Notes under the pieces: model-generated
Databases searched by the model: none
What the model was told of the DNA's origin: nothing
The model's input: the letters and a program-made list of their open reading frames with translations, nothing else
Part shown: in pieces, positions 7,344 through 15,942 of the stretch
Numbering within the stretch: the stretch's first letter is position 1
Layout: each line of letters starts with the position of its first letter
Source: an uncultured Bacteroides sp.
GTDB lineage: Bacteria > Bacteroidota > Bacteroidia > Bacteroidales > Bacteroidaceae
Direction of reading: 5' to 3'
NCBI GenBank assembly: GCA_947574505.1
Contig: CANPJW010000028.1
Span: 1 to 36,077 of the forward strand
Length of the DNA: 36,077 nt
Program-made: the position numbers and the translations under genes

Positions 7344-9188
7344 ATGGATTTATTCAATTACTCCCGCCGCGAATCTTCCGAAGTGAATATCGGAGCCACT
7401 CCCTTGGGTGGCAACAACCCCATCCGTATTCAGAGCATGACAAATACCGTCACTATGGATACCGAAGCCTGTGTGGAACAAGCCAAACGCATTATAGATG
7501 CCGGCGGTGAATACGTTCGCCTCACCACACAAGGTGTCCGTGAAGCCGAAAACTTGAAGAATATCAATATCGGATTACGCTCTCAAGGATATGATACTCC
7601 ATTGGTGGCCGATGTACATTTTAACCCCAAAGTAGCCGATGTAGCGGCACAATATGCAGAAAAGGTACGCATCAATCCGGGAAATTACGTAGACCCGGGA
7701 CGTACTTTCCGGAAACTGGAATACACTGACGAAGAATATGCGCAAGAAATAGAAAAGATACGTGCCCGCTTCATTCCTTTTCTAAATATCTGCAAGGAAA
7801 ACCACACCGCCATCCGCATCGGGGTAAACCACGGTTCTCTGTCAGACCGCATCATGTCTCATTATGGTGACACCCCTGAAGGTATGGTGGAATCGTGCAT
7901 GGAATTTCTGCGTATCTGTGTTGCGGAACATTTCAACGATGTGGTTATTTCCATCAAAGCATCCAATACCGTAGTAATGGTCAGGACGGTCCGTCTGCTG
8001 GTACAGGAAATGGAAAAGGAAGGCATGGCTTTCCCGCTTCATTTGGGGGTTACCGAAGCAGGGGACGGCGAGGACGGAAGAATAAAATCCGCATTAGGAA
8101 TAGGCGCACTCCTTGCAGATGGCTTGGGAGATACCATTCGTGTTTCATTGAGCGAGGCTCCTGAAAACGAAATTCCGGTAGCCCGCAAACTGGTTGATTA
8201 TATACTAACTCGGGAAGGACATCCTTTTATTCCTGGAAAAGAAGCTCCGCAGTTCAACTACCTATCTCCGGGGCGCCGGAAGACTAAGGCTGTCCGAAAC
8301 ATTGGAGGAGATAATCTTCCCGTAGTAATAGCCGAACGTCTGGAAGGGTCTTTCGAAACTAATCCTCAGTTCAAACCTGACTATATTTATTGCGGTGGAA
8401 GTGTGCCCCAATCACGAGATAACAATATAGCCTATCTAGTAGATGCCAATGCATGGAATCCAGAAGACAAAAATGTCTATCCGGCATTTAACTACCAGCA
8501 GATGATAGAATTACATCACACGGTTTCCGATCTGAAATTCCTGTTTCTGCCCTATATGGCTATGAATGACGAAGTAATCGCAGCCCTTAAACTACATCCC
8601 GAAGTGGTAATCATCGCCCAAAGCAATCATCCCAACCGCCTCGGCGAATATCGTGCCATGACACACGAACTGATGAATGAAGGGTTAGAGAATCCGGTCG
8701 TATTCTTCCAATACTATCAGGAAACGAAAGCTGAAGACCTGCAAATCAAAGCGGCAGCTGATATGGGTGCACTAATTTTTGACGGACTCTGTGACGGAAT
8801 CTTCTTGTACAACCAAGGCCCCTTGAGTCATATAGTGGTAGATACCACTGCATTTGGTATCCTGCAAGCCGGCAGAATCCGAACCAGCAAAACGGAATAC
8901 ATTTCATGTCCGGGATGTGGTCGTACCTTATATGATTTGGAGTCTACCATCGCCCGTATCAAAACAGCTACCTCGCACTTGAAAGGTCTGAAGATCGGCA
9001 TTATGGGCTGTATTGTCAATGGTCCCGGCGAAATGGCGGATGCCGACTATGGCTATGTAGGTGCCGGTCGTGGAAAAATCAGCCTCTATAAAAAGAAAGA
9101 ATGCATAGAAAAAAACATTCCCGAAGATCAGGCTGTTGAGAAGTTGATCGAGCTCATCAAAGCCAATGGTGACTATACAGAAAAATAA
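7344..9188 (+). CDS. ispG: 4-hydroxy-3-methylbut-2-enyl diphosphate synthase, long form
   Basis: IspG (GcpE) is the [4Fe-4S] enzyme that reductively opens methylerythritol cyclodiphosphate in the MEP isoprenoid pathway. This version has 614 residues, against about 370 in Escherichia coli. An N-terminal TIM barrel (about 10-270, opening GATPLGGNNPIRIQSMTNT) is followed by an additional domain of about 230-250 residues before the C-terminal iron-sulfur domain. This is the three-domain arrangement known from plants, chlamydiae and Bacteroidetes. Cluster ligands are Cys522 and Cys525 (CPGC) and Cys556 (MGCIVNGPGE), with the adjacent catalytic glutamate. The start at 7344 fits the family N-terminus. 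The glutaminase gene follows after 13 bases. Confidence 0.96.
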   Translation: MDLFNYSRRESSEVNIGATPLGGNNPIRIQSMTNTVTMDTEACVEQAKRIIDAGGEYVRLTTQGVREAENLKNINIGLRSQGYDTPLVADVHFNPKVADVAAQYAEKVRINPGNYVDPGRTFRKLEYTDEEYAQEIEKIRARFIPFLNICKENHTAIRIGVNHGSLSDRIMSHYGDTPEGMVESCMEFLRICVAEHFNDVVISIKASNTVVMVRTVRLLVQEMEKEGMAFPLHLGVTEAGDGEDGRIKSALGIGALLADGLGDTIRVSLSEAPENEIPVARKLVDYILTREGHPFIPGKEAPQFNYLSPGRRKTKAVRNIGGDNLPVVIAERLEGSFETNPQFKPDYIYCGGSVPQSRDNNIAYLVDANAWNPEDKNVYPAFNYQQMIELHHTVSDLKFLFLPYMAMNDEVIAALKLHPEVVIIAQSNHPNRLGEYRAMTHELMNEGLENPVVFFQYYQETKAEDLQIKAAADMGALIFDGLCDGIFLYNQGPLSHIVVDTTAFGILQAGRIRTSKTEYISCPGCGRTLYDLESTIARIKTATSHLKGLKIGIMGCIVNGPGEMADADYGYVGAGRGKISLYKKKECIEKNIPEDQAVEKLIELIKANGDYTEK

Positions 9189-9201
9189 AAACGTCCAAAT
9201 T

Positions 9202-10116
9202 ATGGATTATCAACAGATTCTAAAAGACATCTATCAAGAAATCCAGCCCTACGCCTCTATTGGCAAACAGGCTGATTACATTCCGGCACTTGCCAAAATC
9301 AACCCAGATCAATTCGGAATGTGTATCCATACGATACAAAACAAAACTTTCATGCATGGAGAAGCCACCACCGGCTTCTCCATCCAAAGTATTTCGAAAG
9401 TTTTTTCACTTGCCATGTGTTTGAGTCTTGAAGGAGATAATCTATGGAAAAGAGTAGGTAAAGAACCTTCGGGAACAGCTTTCAACTCACTAGTACAACT
9501 GGAGGTAGAAAAAGGAATTCCTCGGAATCCCTTTATTAACGCCGGAGCCATTGTAATGACAGATATCCTGCTGAACCATCTGAAACACCCCGAAGAAGAA
9601 TATCTTCGTTTCGTCCGCTCAATCAGCGGAAATAACCAAATTCATTATAATGAAGAAGTTGCCCTGTCCGAACGTGAAAACGGTTATCTGAATGCGGCAA
9701 TCACCAACCTGTTGAAATATTATCATAACATCGACAATGACATAGAACGTGTACTTCATTTCTATTTCCTGCAATGCTCCATAGAAATGAGTTGTTATGA
9801 TTTATCCAAAGCCTTTTTGCCGTTTGCCAACCATAAACAGACTTTTACATTCGAAGGAATCACGCTGACCGCCTCTCAAGTGAAACGTATCAATGCCATC
9901 ATGCAAACATGTGGATTCTATGACGAAGCAGGAGAATTTTCTTATTTGGTAGGTCTTCCGGGGAAAAGTGGTGTGGGAGGCGGTATAGCCGCAGTTTACC
10001 CACTACGATATTCAGTTGCAGTGTGGAGCCCGAGATTGAATCCAAAAGGAAATTCCGTTATGGGAATCAAGGCGCTGGAACTATTGACAACACAGACACA
10101 GGAATCTATTTTCTAG
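9202..10116 (+). CDS. glsA: Glutaminase (serine-lactamase-like fold)
   Basis: This 304-residue protein hydrolyses glutamine to glutamate and ammonia. The catalytic SxxK motif is Ser63-Ile-Ser-Lys66 (FSIQSISKVFSL). Further family blocks are NPFINAGAI, SERENGYLNAA, the tyrosine region MSCYDLSKAFLPFANHK and the C-terminal PGKSGVGGGI. The start at ATG 9202 (MDYQQILKDI) gives the standard family length. An upstream in-frame ATG at 9166 lies inside ispG and would add 12 atypical residues. The 13-base gap from ispG suggests cotranscription. This glsA is unrelated to the acyltransferase of the same name in glycine lipid synthesis. Confidence 0.96.
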   Translation: MDYQQILKDIYQEIQPYASIGKQADYIPALAKINPDQFGMCIHTIQNKTFMHGEATTGFSIQSISKVFSLAMCLSLEGDNLWKRVGKEPSGTAFNSLVQLEVEKGIPRNPFINAGAIVMTDILLNHLKHPEEEYLRFVRSISGNNQIHYNEEVALSERENGYLNAAITNLLKYYHNIDNDIERVLHFYFLQCSIEMSCYDLSKAFLPFANHKQTFTFEGITLTASQVKRINAIMQTCGFYDEAGEFSYLVGLPGKSGVGGGIAAVYPLRYSVAVWSPRLNPKGNSVMGIKALELLTTQTQESIF

Positions 10117-10365
10117 GAAACAAGTATCTCTCCATACTCAATCATCTTCTTTCTTGTTGGAATAATCCAGAATGAAGTTGAATATAACACGCATAATACT
10201 TATAGCCTTTCTATAAAAGAGAGAAGTACCTGGAATTTATGTAGAAATTATTGACCATGCTTAATAAATAACCGTTTTTACCCTCAATGGAACATCTTCT
10301 GTTTGCCATAAATAAAAGAAATAACCGACAGCCAAAGTCTTTTGAAGATATCCTGAACAGGCACT
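10117..10365. other. Non-coding stretch between glutaminase and the RRM gene terminator
   Basis: No convincing gene is present. The minus strand gives short broken reading frames, including an 18-codon frame at 10138-10194, and a fragment KRLWLSVISFIYGKQKMFH at about 10270-10345 that looks protein-like but is cut by stops. No terminator for the ispG-glutaminase transcript is obvious. It may contain an eroded gene that I could not identify. Confidence 0.4.
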
Positions 10366-10405
10366 TAAAAACCTGCCTCAGCATTTCAAATGTCCAAGAC
10401 AGGTT
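10366..10405 (-). terminator. Rho-independent terminator of the RRM gene
   Basis: Read on the minus strand, AACCTGTCTTGG pairs over 12 positions (allowing G-U) with CTGAGGCAGGTT around a 12-base loop, followed by a run of five T. It lies 26 bases after the stop codon of the RNA-binding protein gene. Confidence 0.8.
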
Positions 10406-10430
10406 CCCTTATATTTTATAGAGATACAGA

Positions 10431-10802
10431 TCAATATCTGTTTCTGCCACCGCCATAGCCATTATCTCCGCGACTACCACCATAGCCACCACCACGACTG
10501 TTGTTACCGCCACGATAACCACCACCGCCATTGTTGCCATAGCTACGACGCGGACGTTCTTCTCTAGGACGAGCTACTGACACAGAAAGAGTTTTTCCAT
10601 CCATATCAACTTCATTAAGAGCTGCAATCGCTTTATCTCCAGCTTCATCATCAGCCATTTCAACAAAACCATATCCCTTAGAACGACCGGTCTCTCTGTC
10701 CATTATAATCTTAACAGAAACAACTTCACCATACTCTGCAAATAATTCTCCAAGTTCGGCTTCACTCATATTATAGTTAAGCCCTGCAATAAAAATGTTC
10801 AT
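10431..10802 (-). CDS. RRM RNA-binding protein with Gly/Arg-rich tail
   Basis: This 123-residue protein has one RNA recognition motif (residues 1-78) and a low-complexity C-terminus. RNP2 is IFIAGL (3-8) and RNP1 is KGYGFVEM (42-49), with the aromatic RNA-contacting residues in place. Residues 80-123 are RPRR followed by Gly/Arg/Asn/Tyr repeats (GGGGYRGGNN, RGGGYGG), resembling RGG boxes. It is one of the small RRM proteins that Bacteroidetes carry in several copies (Rbp family). They bind single-stranded RNA and have been linked to post-transcriptional control, in place of Hfq. The gene is monocistronic, with its own promoter, a leader of about 136 bases and a terminator. Its RNA targets cannot be inferred from sequence. 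Confidence 0.93.
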   Translation of the reverse strand: MNIFIAGLNYNMSEAELGELFAEYGEVVSVKIIMDRETGRSKGYGFVEMADDEAGDKAIAALNEVDMDGKTLSVSVARPREERPRRSYGNNGGGGYRGGNNSRGGGYGGSRGDNGYGGGRNRY

Positions 10803-11303
10803 TTTAAAATAAATGTTTTAATAAAAAAATAAGTGCGTTTTGCTATTAGGAATCTTACAGAGAGACAAACGATTCTACCATCATCACTAAAGAATAAGTT
10901 GGAAAAGTATTAATGTACTTCTATGAGGATACTTAATGCAGGGGACAAATGTACGCAATTAGACTTGAACTCAAAACTAATTGGAGATTTATTTTTAATA
11001 ATAAATGTTTTTTCGTTCTCTTTGAAAGAACAGACAAGTTTTAGAACGGAAATAACTGTTCCTCAAATACATATTTATACTTTAAAAGCTATTATACAGA
11101 AAGTTATCCTGTACTACATATCAAAAAGATAACCAATCTCCAGCCAGATCAGCATTCTTTATAGCAACAGGCCAGATACTTTCCGTAGAAGGAATTATTA
11201 TGGAAGAAATTTCAGGAACAGGAACTACAGAAAATTCTTCAGTTTCCAAACAAACTGCGAGAAACCGCAAAGTAATAAAATACAGAAAGAGAACTTATCT
11301 TTT
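10803..11303. other. Intergenic region: RRM gene leader and EnvC-gene 3' flank
   Basis: About 500 bases with no supported gene. The first 136 bases are the transcribed leader of the RRM gene on the minus strand, rich in A/T and unusually long for this organism type. The promoter is at 10946-10976. The remainder (about 10980-11303) is downstream of the EnvC-like gene. It holds only shadow reading frames and no clear T-tracted terminator. Confidence 0.5.
10946..10976 (-). promoter_or_regulatory. Promoter of the RRM gene
   Basis: On the minus strand the -7 box TACATTTG (10953 down to 10946) is a perfect TAnnTTTG. A -33 element TTTTG (10976-10972) lies 18 bases upstream. The predicted transcript starts near 10939, about 136 bases before the start codon. 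Confidence 0.65.
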
Positions 11304-12638
11304 TCATCTTCCCAACCATAATTCCGGATTAAGTTTAGCCGTTTCCTTACGAAGTTGAAAATGCAAGACCGTATTACCCGAACTATCTGTATGGATAGTA
11401 CCAAGAACGGTACGTGTATTGACTTTGCTGCCTTTAGAAACCGATACGGAAGAAAGGTTGCAATAGACAGAGATGTAATTACCATGACGCACCAGTATAT
11501 TGTTCAAACCATTATACTGGAAAATAGCCGAAACTTCTCCATTGAAAACGGCACGTGCCTGCGCTCCCGGTTTGCCCTTGATATCAATCCCTTTATTATC
11601 CAGTTTCACATTACGCAAACCATCTACGGCATACTGTCCGTAATGGCTGACAATCACGTATGGACCAGTAATGGGAACCGGCAAAATACCCCGGTTACGT
11701 TCAAAACTGCCCGACAGCTGGCGGTCCTCATTATTCAGACTGAACTTCTCCACCGGAGCGACCTTCTTTGTAGACTCATTTTTTTCCGTAGATTTAGAAC
11801 GGGACGCCCCTCCCGTAGTTTCACGCTCCGCTTTCTTAGCTGCTGCCGCCTTTGCGGCAGCCTCAGCAGCGGCTTTCCTACGAGCTTCCTCCTCTGCACG
11901 CTTTCTAGCTTTCTCTATTTCAATTTCAATCAAACGGTCAATCTGGGCATTCAATTGCTCAGCCGAACGTTTTTTCTTCCTTATCTCGCTTTGTATACCT
12001 TTCTGCTTCTTTTGCAAATTCGCCAAAAGAGTCTGGCGCTCCTTTTCCTGAATCTCCAGTTTGGCCTTTTCAACCTCACCCTGTTTTAAAAGATTCTGTT
12101 TGGCATGCTTAGTTTGTTCCACTTCTCTTTTTTTAGCGGCAATTTGCTTCTGCTTACGTTCTATCTCCATTCCTTGAAGGCGCTGGAAGTTTGCATATTC
12201 CTGCACATAACGCATACGACGGTAAGTCTGACTCAAATTCTCGGCAGAAAAAATAAACATTAATTTCTCTTGAACAGACTTGTTACGATACATGTATTGC
12301 ACCGAAGTTTCATACTTCCGCTTCTTGTCTTTCAAATCACGCTGAAGTTTATTCAGTTGTTTCTGTAAAGAAGCGATCTCACTTGTCAATGTATGAACAT
12401 CACTCTCTATGGTATTGATATATTTTCTTCTCTCCTCAATCTGACCTGTCAGCAAAGCAAGGTTGTCCAACTGGCTTTTCACATCCTTTTTGGTAGATTG
12501 CAACAAAGTTTCAGACTCGGCAATCTGCTGGTGAAGTTCCTTCCGTTTGGCTTCAAGCTCCCTTATTTTCCGAGTACTTTGCGCTGAAATAGTACTTAAA
12601 AAGCAGCAGGCTATGAGTAGTAAGAAGATACGTTTCAT
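11304..12638 (-). CDS. EnvC-like factor: coiled coil plus degenerate M23/LytM domain
   Basis: This 444-residue exported protein has a signal peptide (residues 1-19, cleaved after SAQ or nearby). A long charged coiled coil follows at about 22-250, then an Ala/Lys/Glu-rich linker, and a C-terminal LytM (peptidase M23) domain at about 325-444. The LytM zinc site is incomplete. The first motif reads NKGIDIKG, where active enzymes have a His before Gly-(I/V)-Asp. The final HxH reads VLHF, keeping only the second His, and the intermediate YxH is YCN. This is the arrangement of EnvC, which does not cut peptidoglycan itself but activates amidases at the septum. The gene overlaps the upstream lipoprotein gene by one base and ends a four-gene operon starting with dut. 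Confidence 0.9.
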   Translation of the reverse strand: MKRIFLLLIACCFLSTISAQSTRKIRELEAKRKELHQQIAESETLLQSTKKDVKSQLDNLALLTGQIEERRKYINTIESDVHTLTSEIASLQKQLNKLQRDLKDKKRKYETSVQYMYRNKSVQEKLMFIFSAENLSQTYRRMRYVQEYANFQRLQGMEIERKQKQIAAKKREVEQTKHAKQNLLKQGEVEKAKLEIQEKERQTLLANLQKKQKGIQSEIRKKKRSAEQLNAQIDRLIEIEIEKARKRAEEEARRKAAAEAAAKAAAAKKAERETTGGASRSKSTEKNESTKKVAPVEKFSLNNEDRQLSGSFERNRGILPVPITGPYVIVSHYGQYAVDGLRNVKLDNKGIDIKGKPGAQARAVFNGEVSAIFQYNGLNNILVRHGNYISVYCNLSSVSVSKGSKVNTRTVLGTIHTDSSGNTVLHFQLRKETAKLNPELWLGR

Positions 12639-13471
12639 TATTTAATAAGCTGTTTTAGCAAATCTTGCAATTCTATTCTTTCGTATTTTCCGGGCACTTC
12701 GGTATGAGCTTCCCAATCCTTATTGGTAGAAAGGCGGGAAAGTTCAAATACAGCCGTAACCGGTTTGGCAGCCCCTTCAAAAGAAACCGTCATAGTTCCC
12801 GGAAACTGTCTCTGCTCCAACGGACGAAACTTATCATAACGCCAATTTATCCCGTACCGGGTACCGGACAAGCCGATATGACTTTCTTTCAGCAGCCCAT
12901 CATTTGTATTGGTACGAAAACGGTAGGCGAAATGTTTGCCGTTCTTAACTTCTATTAATGCATTTTCGTTTTCAGGACGCACAGCAAAGGACGAAATATC
13001 ACGGACAGTCAGCACCTTTTTTCCCGGAAGAAAAATTTCATTCATAAACAAGGCCTGCAAAGTATGAAAATCCAAATCAGCCTTTGCCAGATTCTTCAAT
13101 TCATCAAAAGGAACTTGTACATAACGTTTGTTCATGCGATCCATCACTAAAACTCCGTCCGGAGATATTTCAGCACGTGCCACTTCAATACCCAAAAATG
13201 GAGCGATAGAAAGCTGGATTACTTCATCACGTTTCATGCGCAACGTACCATTTACTTTAGTCGGTCCTTTACCGTTCAAGTCAACGGCCAATGACATTTT
13301 CGCAGTAATTGCATCCCATCCCGGAGAACGGCTAATCAGCTCTTCCATATATTCCGACTCGGATAAATTGCCAATAGATACCCCTTTCTTCATACTCCGG
13401 GTAGATGAACATGAAGAAATAAATATAATCAGCAAAGCGCTAAACAAATAAAAACAGACACGTTTCATCAT
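12638..13471 (-). CDS. DUF4292 lipoprotein
   Basis: This 277-residue protein starts with a lipoprotein signal (residues 1-20, ending FISSC with Cys21 as the lipidation site). It matches in layout the DUF4292 family of Bacteroidetes. The mature part is about 250 residues of mixed strand character with no enzyme motif. The family has been compared with outer-membrane lipoprotein carriers of the LolA/LolB fold, but function is unknown. The gene overlaps its neighbours on both sides (four bases with the TPR gene, one base with the EnvC-like gene). This tight coupling suggests that the three act together in envelope maintenance. Confidence 0.82.
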   Translation of the reverse strand: MMKRVCFYLFSALLIIFISSCSSTRSMKKGVSIGNLSESEYMEELISRSPGWDAITAKMSLAVDLNGKGPTKVNGTLRMKRDEVIQLSIAPFLGIEVARAEISPDGVLVMDRMNKRYVQVPFDELKNLAKADLDFHTLQALFMNEIFLPGKKVLTVRDISSFAVRPENENALIEVKNGKHFAYRFRTNTNDGLLKESHIGLSGTRYGINWRYDKFRPLEQRQFPGTMTVSFEGAAKPVTAVFELSRLSTNKDWEAHTEVPGKYERIELQDLLKQLIK

Positions 13472-15276
13472 TCTGCAAAGTATTTCTTTTGTACAATTTT
13501 CTTTCTCAATAAGTTCAATTCCTTTTCACTACGTTCTTCACTACCTTCTTGAGGAGGCTCCTTGGATAATTTTTCCGCTTGTTGCCAATATTCCAAAGCC
13601 TTTTCACGATCTCCATTCATATAGTAAATATCTCCACAATGCTCTACAACAACGGAACTTTTACTTCCATCATTCTGCATAGCCTGGTCAATGTAAATTT
13701 TTGCTTCTACATATTTACCTTTCTCAAAAAGTATCCAGGCATAGGTATCCAGATACGTACCATTGGTAGGTTCGGCCTTTACGGTACGGTAACTCATTTC
13801 TTCCGCTTTATCTAGGTTTTTACGCTCTACAGACAGGTAATAGGCATAATTATTCAAGGCCCCTATATTGTTTTCCTTATAAACCAAAGCGGAATCGTAT
13901 GCGGCATATGCCTCCACATTCATCTTCTTTATATGATAAAGATCCCCCATAATGGCATAGAAATCAGAAACGATATCCTTATTGCTTTTATCTGTTACTT
14001 GATTCACTCCTTTTTTAAAAACCTCCAATGCCTCGTCTGTTTTCTCTTTCTGATGATAGGCCAATCCCATATAATAATAGAATTCCAATACATCCGGAGT
14101 ATATTCTAAAGCTGGAGCACACAATTTGATTACTTCATCCATATTCTGCTCACGAATGGCAAAACTCAATAGCTGCAAGCGTGCCGGCGTATTTTCCGGA
14201 TCAATTTCAAGCACTTGGTGCAAAACAGGGGTTGCCTCTTTATCCATCTTTTTCGTCAGAAGATATTGGGCCGCCAACATAGCAATATCTGCATTCTCTT
14301 GTTTTTCCTTCAATATAGAAGTAAACAGGCCTGCTATTTTCGTACTGTCCTTGTTCGTTTGCTCGGAACGCAGAATAAGCTGGCGCATAATGTTCATCTT
14401 TGTATCGCTATCCACATTATCATTCAGCAAAATAGTATCCAACTGTACCTGATACAAACTATCCTGCCCTTTTTTCTCGTAATAAGAAGCCATGGAAAGC
14501 AACGCCGGCGCATAGCCCGGTTCTTCCTTCAATACTTTCTGATAAGTTTCGTATGCTTCTTCTTCCTTACCGTTGTTCAGATAGACATCTCCCAAAATGG
14601 TAAGATAACGCATGTCATATGGATATTCTTTCGCCAAATTCTCAATCTCCGTAAATGCCTGCTGGTCATTGTTCATGGCCAGATACATACGGAATTTCTC
14701 CATGCTGATTTGTTCAGACTTCCCATCCAAGGCTTCAAGGCGGTTCAATGTATTAACTACCTGCTGATAGTCCTTGGTACGGGTATAGAGATCAATCAAA
14801 GCCATCAACGGTTCCAGACGTGAGGGGAACTGGCTCGCCATATCCTCATAAACATAAATGGCTTTCGGGTAATTTCCCTTACCTTGATAATAGGCTGCCA
14901 AAGTTTGCTTATACCAAAAACTCTTAGGATCGGCATCCACTGCCTTCTTCAAAGCTTCCTCCCCTTTTTCCGGCTGATTGAGAAACATATGGAAGCGGGA
15001 AATTTCGAACAAAGTAGCGGCTCCTTGCGGATAAATGTCCAAACAGTGACTATACATTTCGAAAGCCGCATCCAAGTCACCTTTTTCCTTCATCCGAAGC
15101 GCTTCCAAAAAGAAATAGTCGTATTTACGGCGCTGCTCCGGAGTAAGCGGATCCTTTTCCTCCACAACAGCTTTATTTCCGGACAAGCCGGAAGCTCTCT
15201 TCACCGTACCGCATGAAACAAGCATGCCTATCAGACATACACATAGCATGGGCACATATTTCAATCTTCTATTCAT
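13468..15276 (-). CDS. TPR-repeat outer-envelope lipoprotein
   Basis: This 602-residue protein has a lipoprotein signal ending LVSC (Cys22). The rest is tetratricopeptide repeats, at least ten helical-hairpin units between about residues 50 and 590. Examples are the segments around LDAAFEMYSHCLDIYPQG, EEAYETYQKVLKEEPGYA and TDEALEVFKKGVNQ. It should be a scaffold held on the periplasmic side of a membrane rather than an enzyme. It lies between dut and DUF4292 with a four-base ATGA overlap downstream and a nine-base gap upstream. Comparable dut–TPR–DUF4292–peptidase M23 blocks are typical of Bacteroidetes. No partner can be named from sequence alone. Confidence 0.9.
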   Translation of the reverse strand: MNRRLKYVPMLCVCLIGMLVSCGTVKRASGLSGNKAVVEEKDPLTPEQRRKYDYFFLEALRMKEKGDLDAAFEMYSHCLDIYPQGAATLFEISRFHMFLNQPEKGEEALKKAVDADPKSFWYKQTLAAYYQGKGNYPKAIYVYEDMASQFPSRLEPLMALIDLYTRTKDYQQVVNTLNRLEALDGKSEQISMEKFRMYLAMNNDQQAFTEIENLAKEYPYDMRYLTILGDVYLNNGKEEEAYETYQKVLKEEPGYAPALLSMASYYEKKGQDSLYQVQLDTILLNDNVDSDTKMNIMRQLILRSEQTNKDSTKIAGLFTSILKEKQENADIAMLAAQYLLTKKMDKEATPVLHQVLEIDPENTPARLQLLSFAIREQNMDEVIKLCAPALEYTPDVLEFYYYMGLAYHQKEKTDEALEVFKKGVNQVTDKSNKDIVSDFYAIMGDLYHIKKMNVEAYAAYDSALVYKENNIGALNNYAYYLSVERKNLDKAEEMSYRTVKAEPTNGTYLDTYAWILFEKGKYVEAKIYIDQAMQNDGSKSSVVVEHCGDIYYMNGDREKALEYWQQAEKLSKEPPQEGSEERSEKELNLLRKKIVQKKYFAE

Positions 15277-15285
15277 TGTTTCCTT

Positions 15286-15720
15286 TTACTTTTTTCCGGT
15301 ATGTCCAAAGCCACCTGCACCACGTTCCGTTTCGTCCAACACCTCCACTTCCTGCCATTCGGCATGTTCGTGACGGGCTACAACCATTTGCGCAATGCGC
15401 TCCCCATCTTCTATCATAAAATCCTCAGATGACAAATTGACCAGGATAATACAAATTTCACCACGATAATCGGCATCAATTGTGCCCGGAGAATTCAGGA
15501 CTCCGATGCCTTTCTTAATAGCCAGCCCGCTACGTGGACGGATTTGCGCTTCAAAACCTTCAGGCAATGCGATATAAAGTCCCGTAGGAACCAAACAACG
15601 TTGCAAGGGTTTCAGCACAATCGGTTCGTCAAGATTAGCACGGATATCCATCCCTGCCGATTGCCCGGTAGCATACTCGGGTAAAGCATGTTTTGATTTA
15701 TTGATTACCTGTATTTTCAT
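15286..15720 (-). CDS. dut: Deoxyuridine 5'-triphosphate nucleotidohydrolase (dUTPase)
   Basis: This 144-residue trimeric dUTPase hydrolyses dUTP to dUMP and pyrophosphate, keeping uracil out of DNA and feeding thymidylate synthesis. All five motifs are present: AGMDIRA (22-28), RPRSGLA (61-67), [10 protein letters not shown] (79-88), [10 protein letters not shown] (105-114) and [10 protein letters not shown] (133-142, the P-loop-like tail). Length is standard. It is the first gene of the minus-strand operon with the TPR and DUF4292 lipoproteins. It is divergent from the dGTPase gene, so two dNTP-pool sanitation enzymes share one intergenic region. Confidence 0.97.
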   Translation of the reverse strand: MKIQVINKSKHALPEYATGQSAGMDIRANLDEPIVLKPLQRCLVPTGLYIALPEGFEAQIRPRSGLAIKKGIGVLNSPGTIDADYRGEICIILVNLSSEDFMIEDGERIAQMVVARHEHAEWQEVEVLDETERGAGGFGHTGKK

Positions 15721-15750
15721 AATTTTAATAATTTATCAATATGCTTATAT

Positions 15751-15835
15751 GGCAATGTGCTAATAATTTGCAGACAACAAACACAGTCCAGACATGATAC
15801 AGCCCATTGGCATATTGACGAATCAACACATTGCC
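15751..15835. repeat. Inverted repeat in the dut–dGTPase divergent region
   Basis: GGCAATGTG at 15751-15759 is complementary to CACATTGCC at 15827-15835. A further related word, CCCATTGGCATATTGACGAA, lies between them at about 15813-15832. The set resembles the TTGGCA/ATGTGCCAAT intergenic repeats common in Bacteroides. It occupies the space where the dut leader and both promoters should lie. Confidence 0.55.
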
Positions 15836-15913
15836 ACATGATTAATAAGGTGCGAATTTACACATTTAGATGGATTTATCTAAGCGTTTACAGTTTTTTA
15901 AACGGAAGTTTCT

Positions 15914-15921
15914 TACTTTTG
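15914..15921 (+). promoter_or_regulatory. dGTPase promoter, -7 box
   Basis: TACTTTTG is a perfect TAnnTTTG, 21 bases before the start codon, giving a very short leader. The -33 element is poor (T-run near 15894-15899 rather than TTTG). Confidence 0.5.
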
Positions 15922-15942
15922 CAAACAGATAAAGCCTGAATT

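Noticed and set aside
7271..7510. 79-codon plus-strand frame across the hairpin and ispG start
   Set aside because: Its first part is translated repeat sequence and the rest is ispG out of frame.
10923..11132. 69-codon plus-strand frame in the RRM upstream region
   Set aside because: It overlaps the minus-strand promoter, is A/T-rich and Ile/Leu-rich by composition, and resembles no family I know.
11355..12089. 244-codon plus-strand frame opposite the EnvC-like gene
   Set aside because: It is a shadow of the coiled-coil gene (Phe/Leu/Ser-rich antisense of Lys/Glu/Ala codons).
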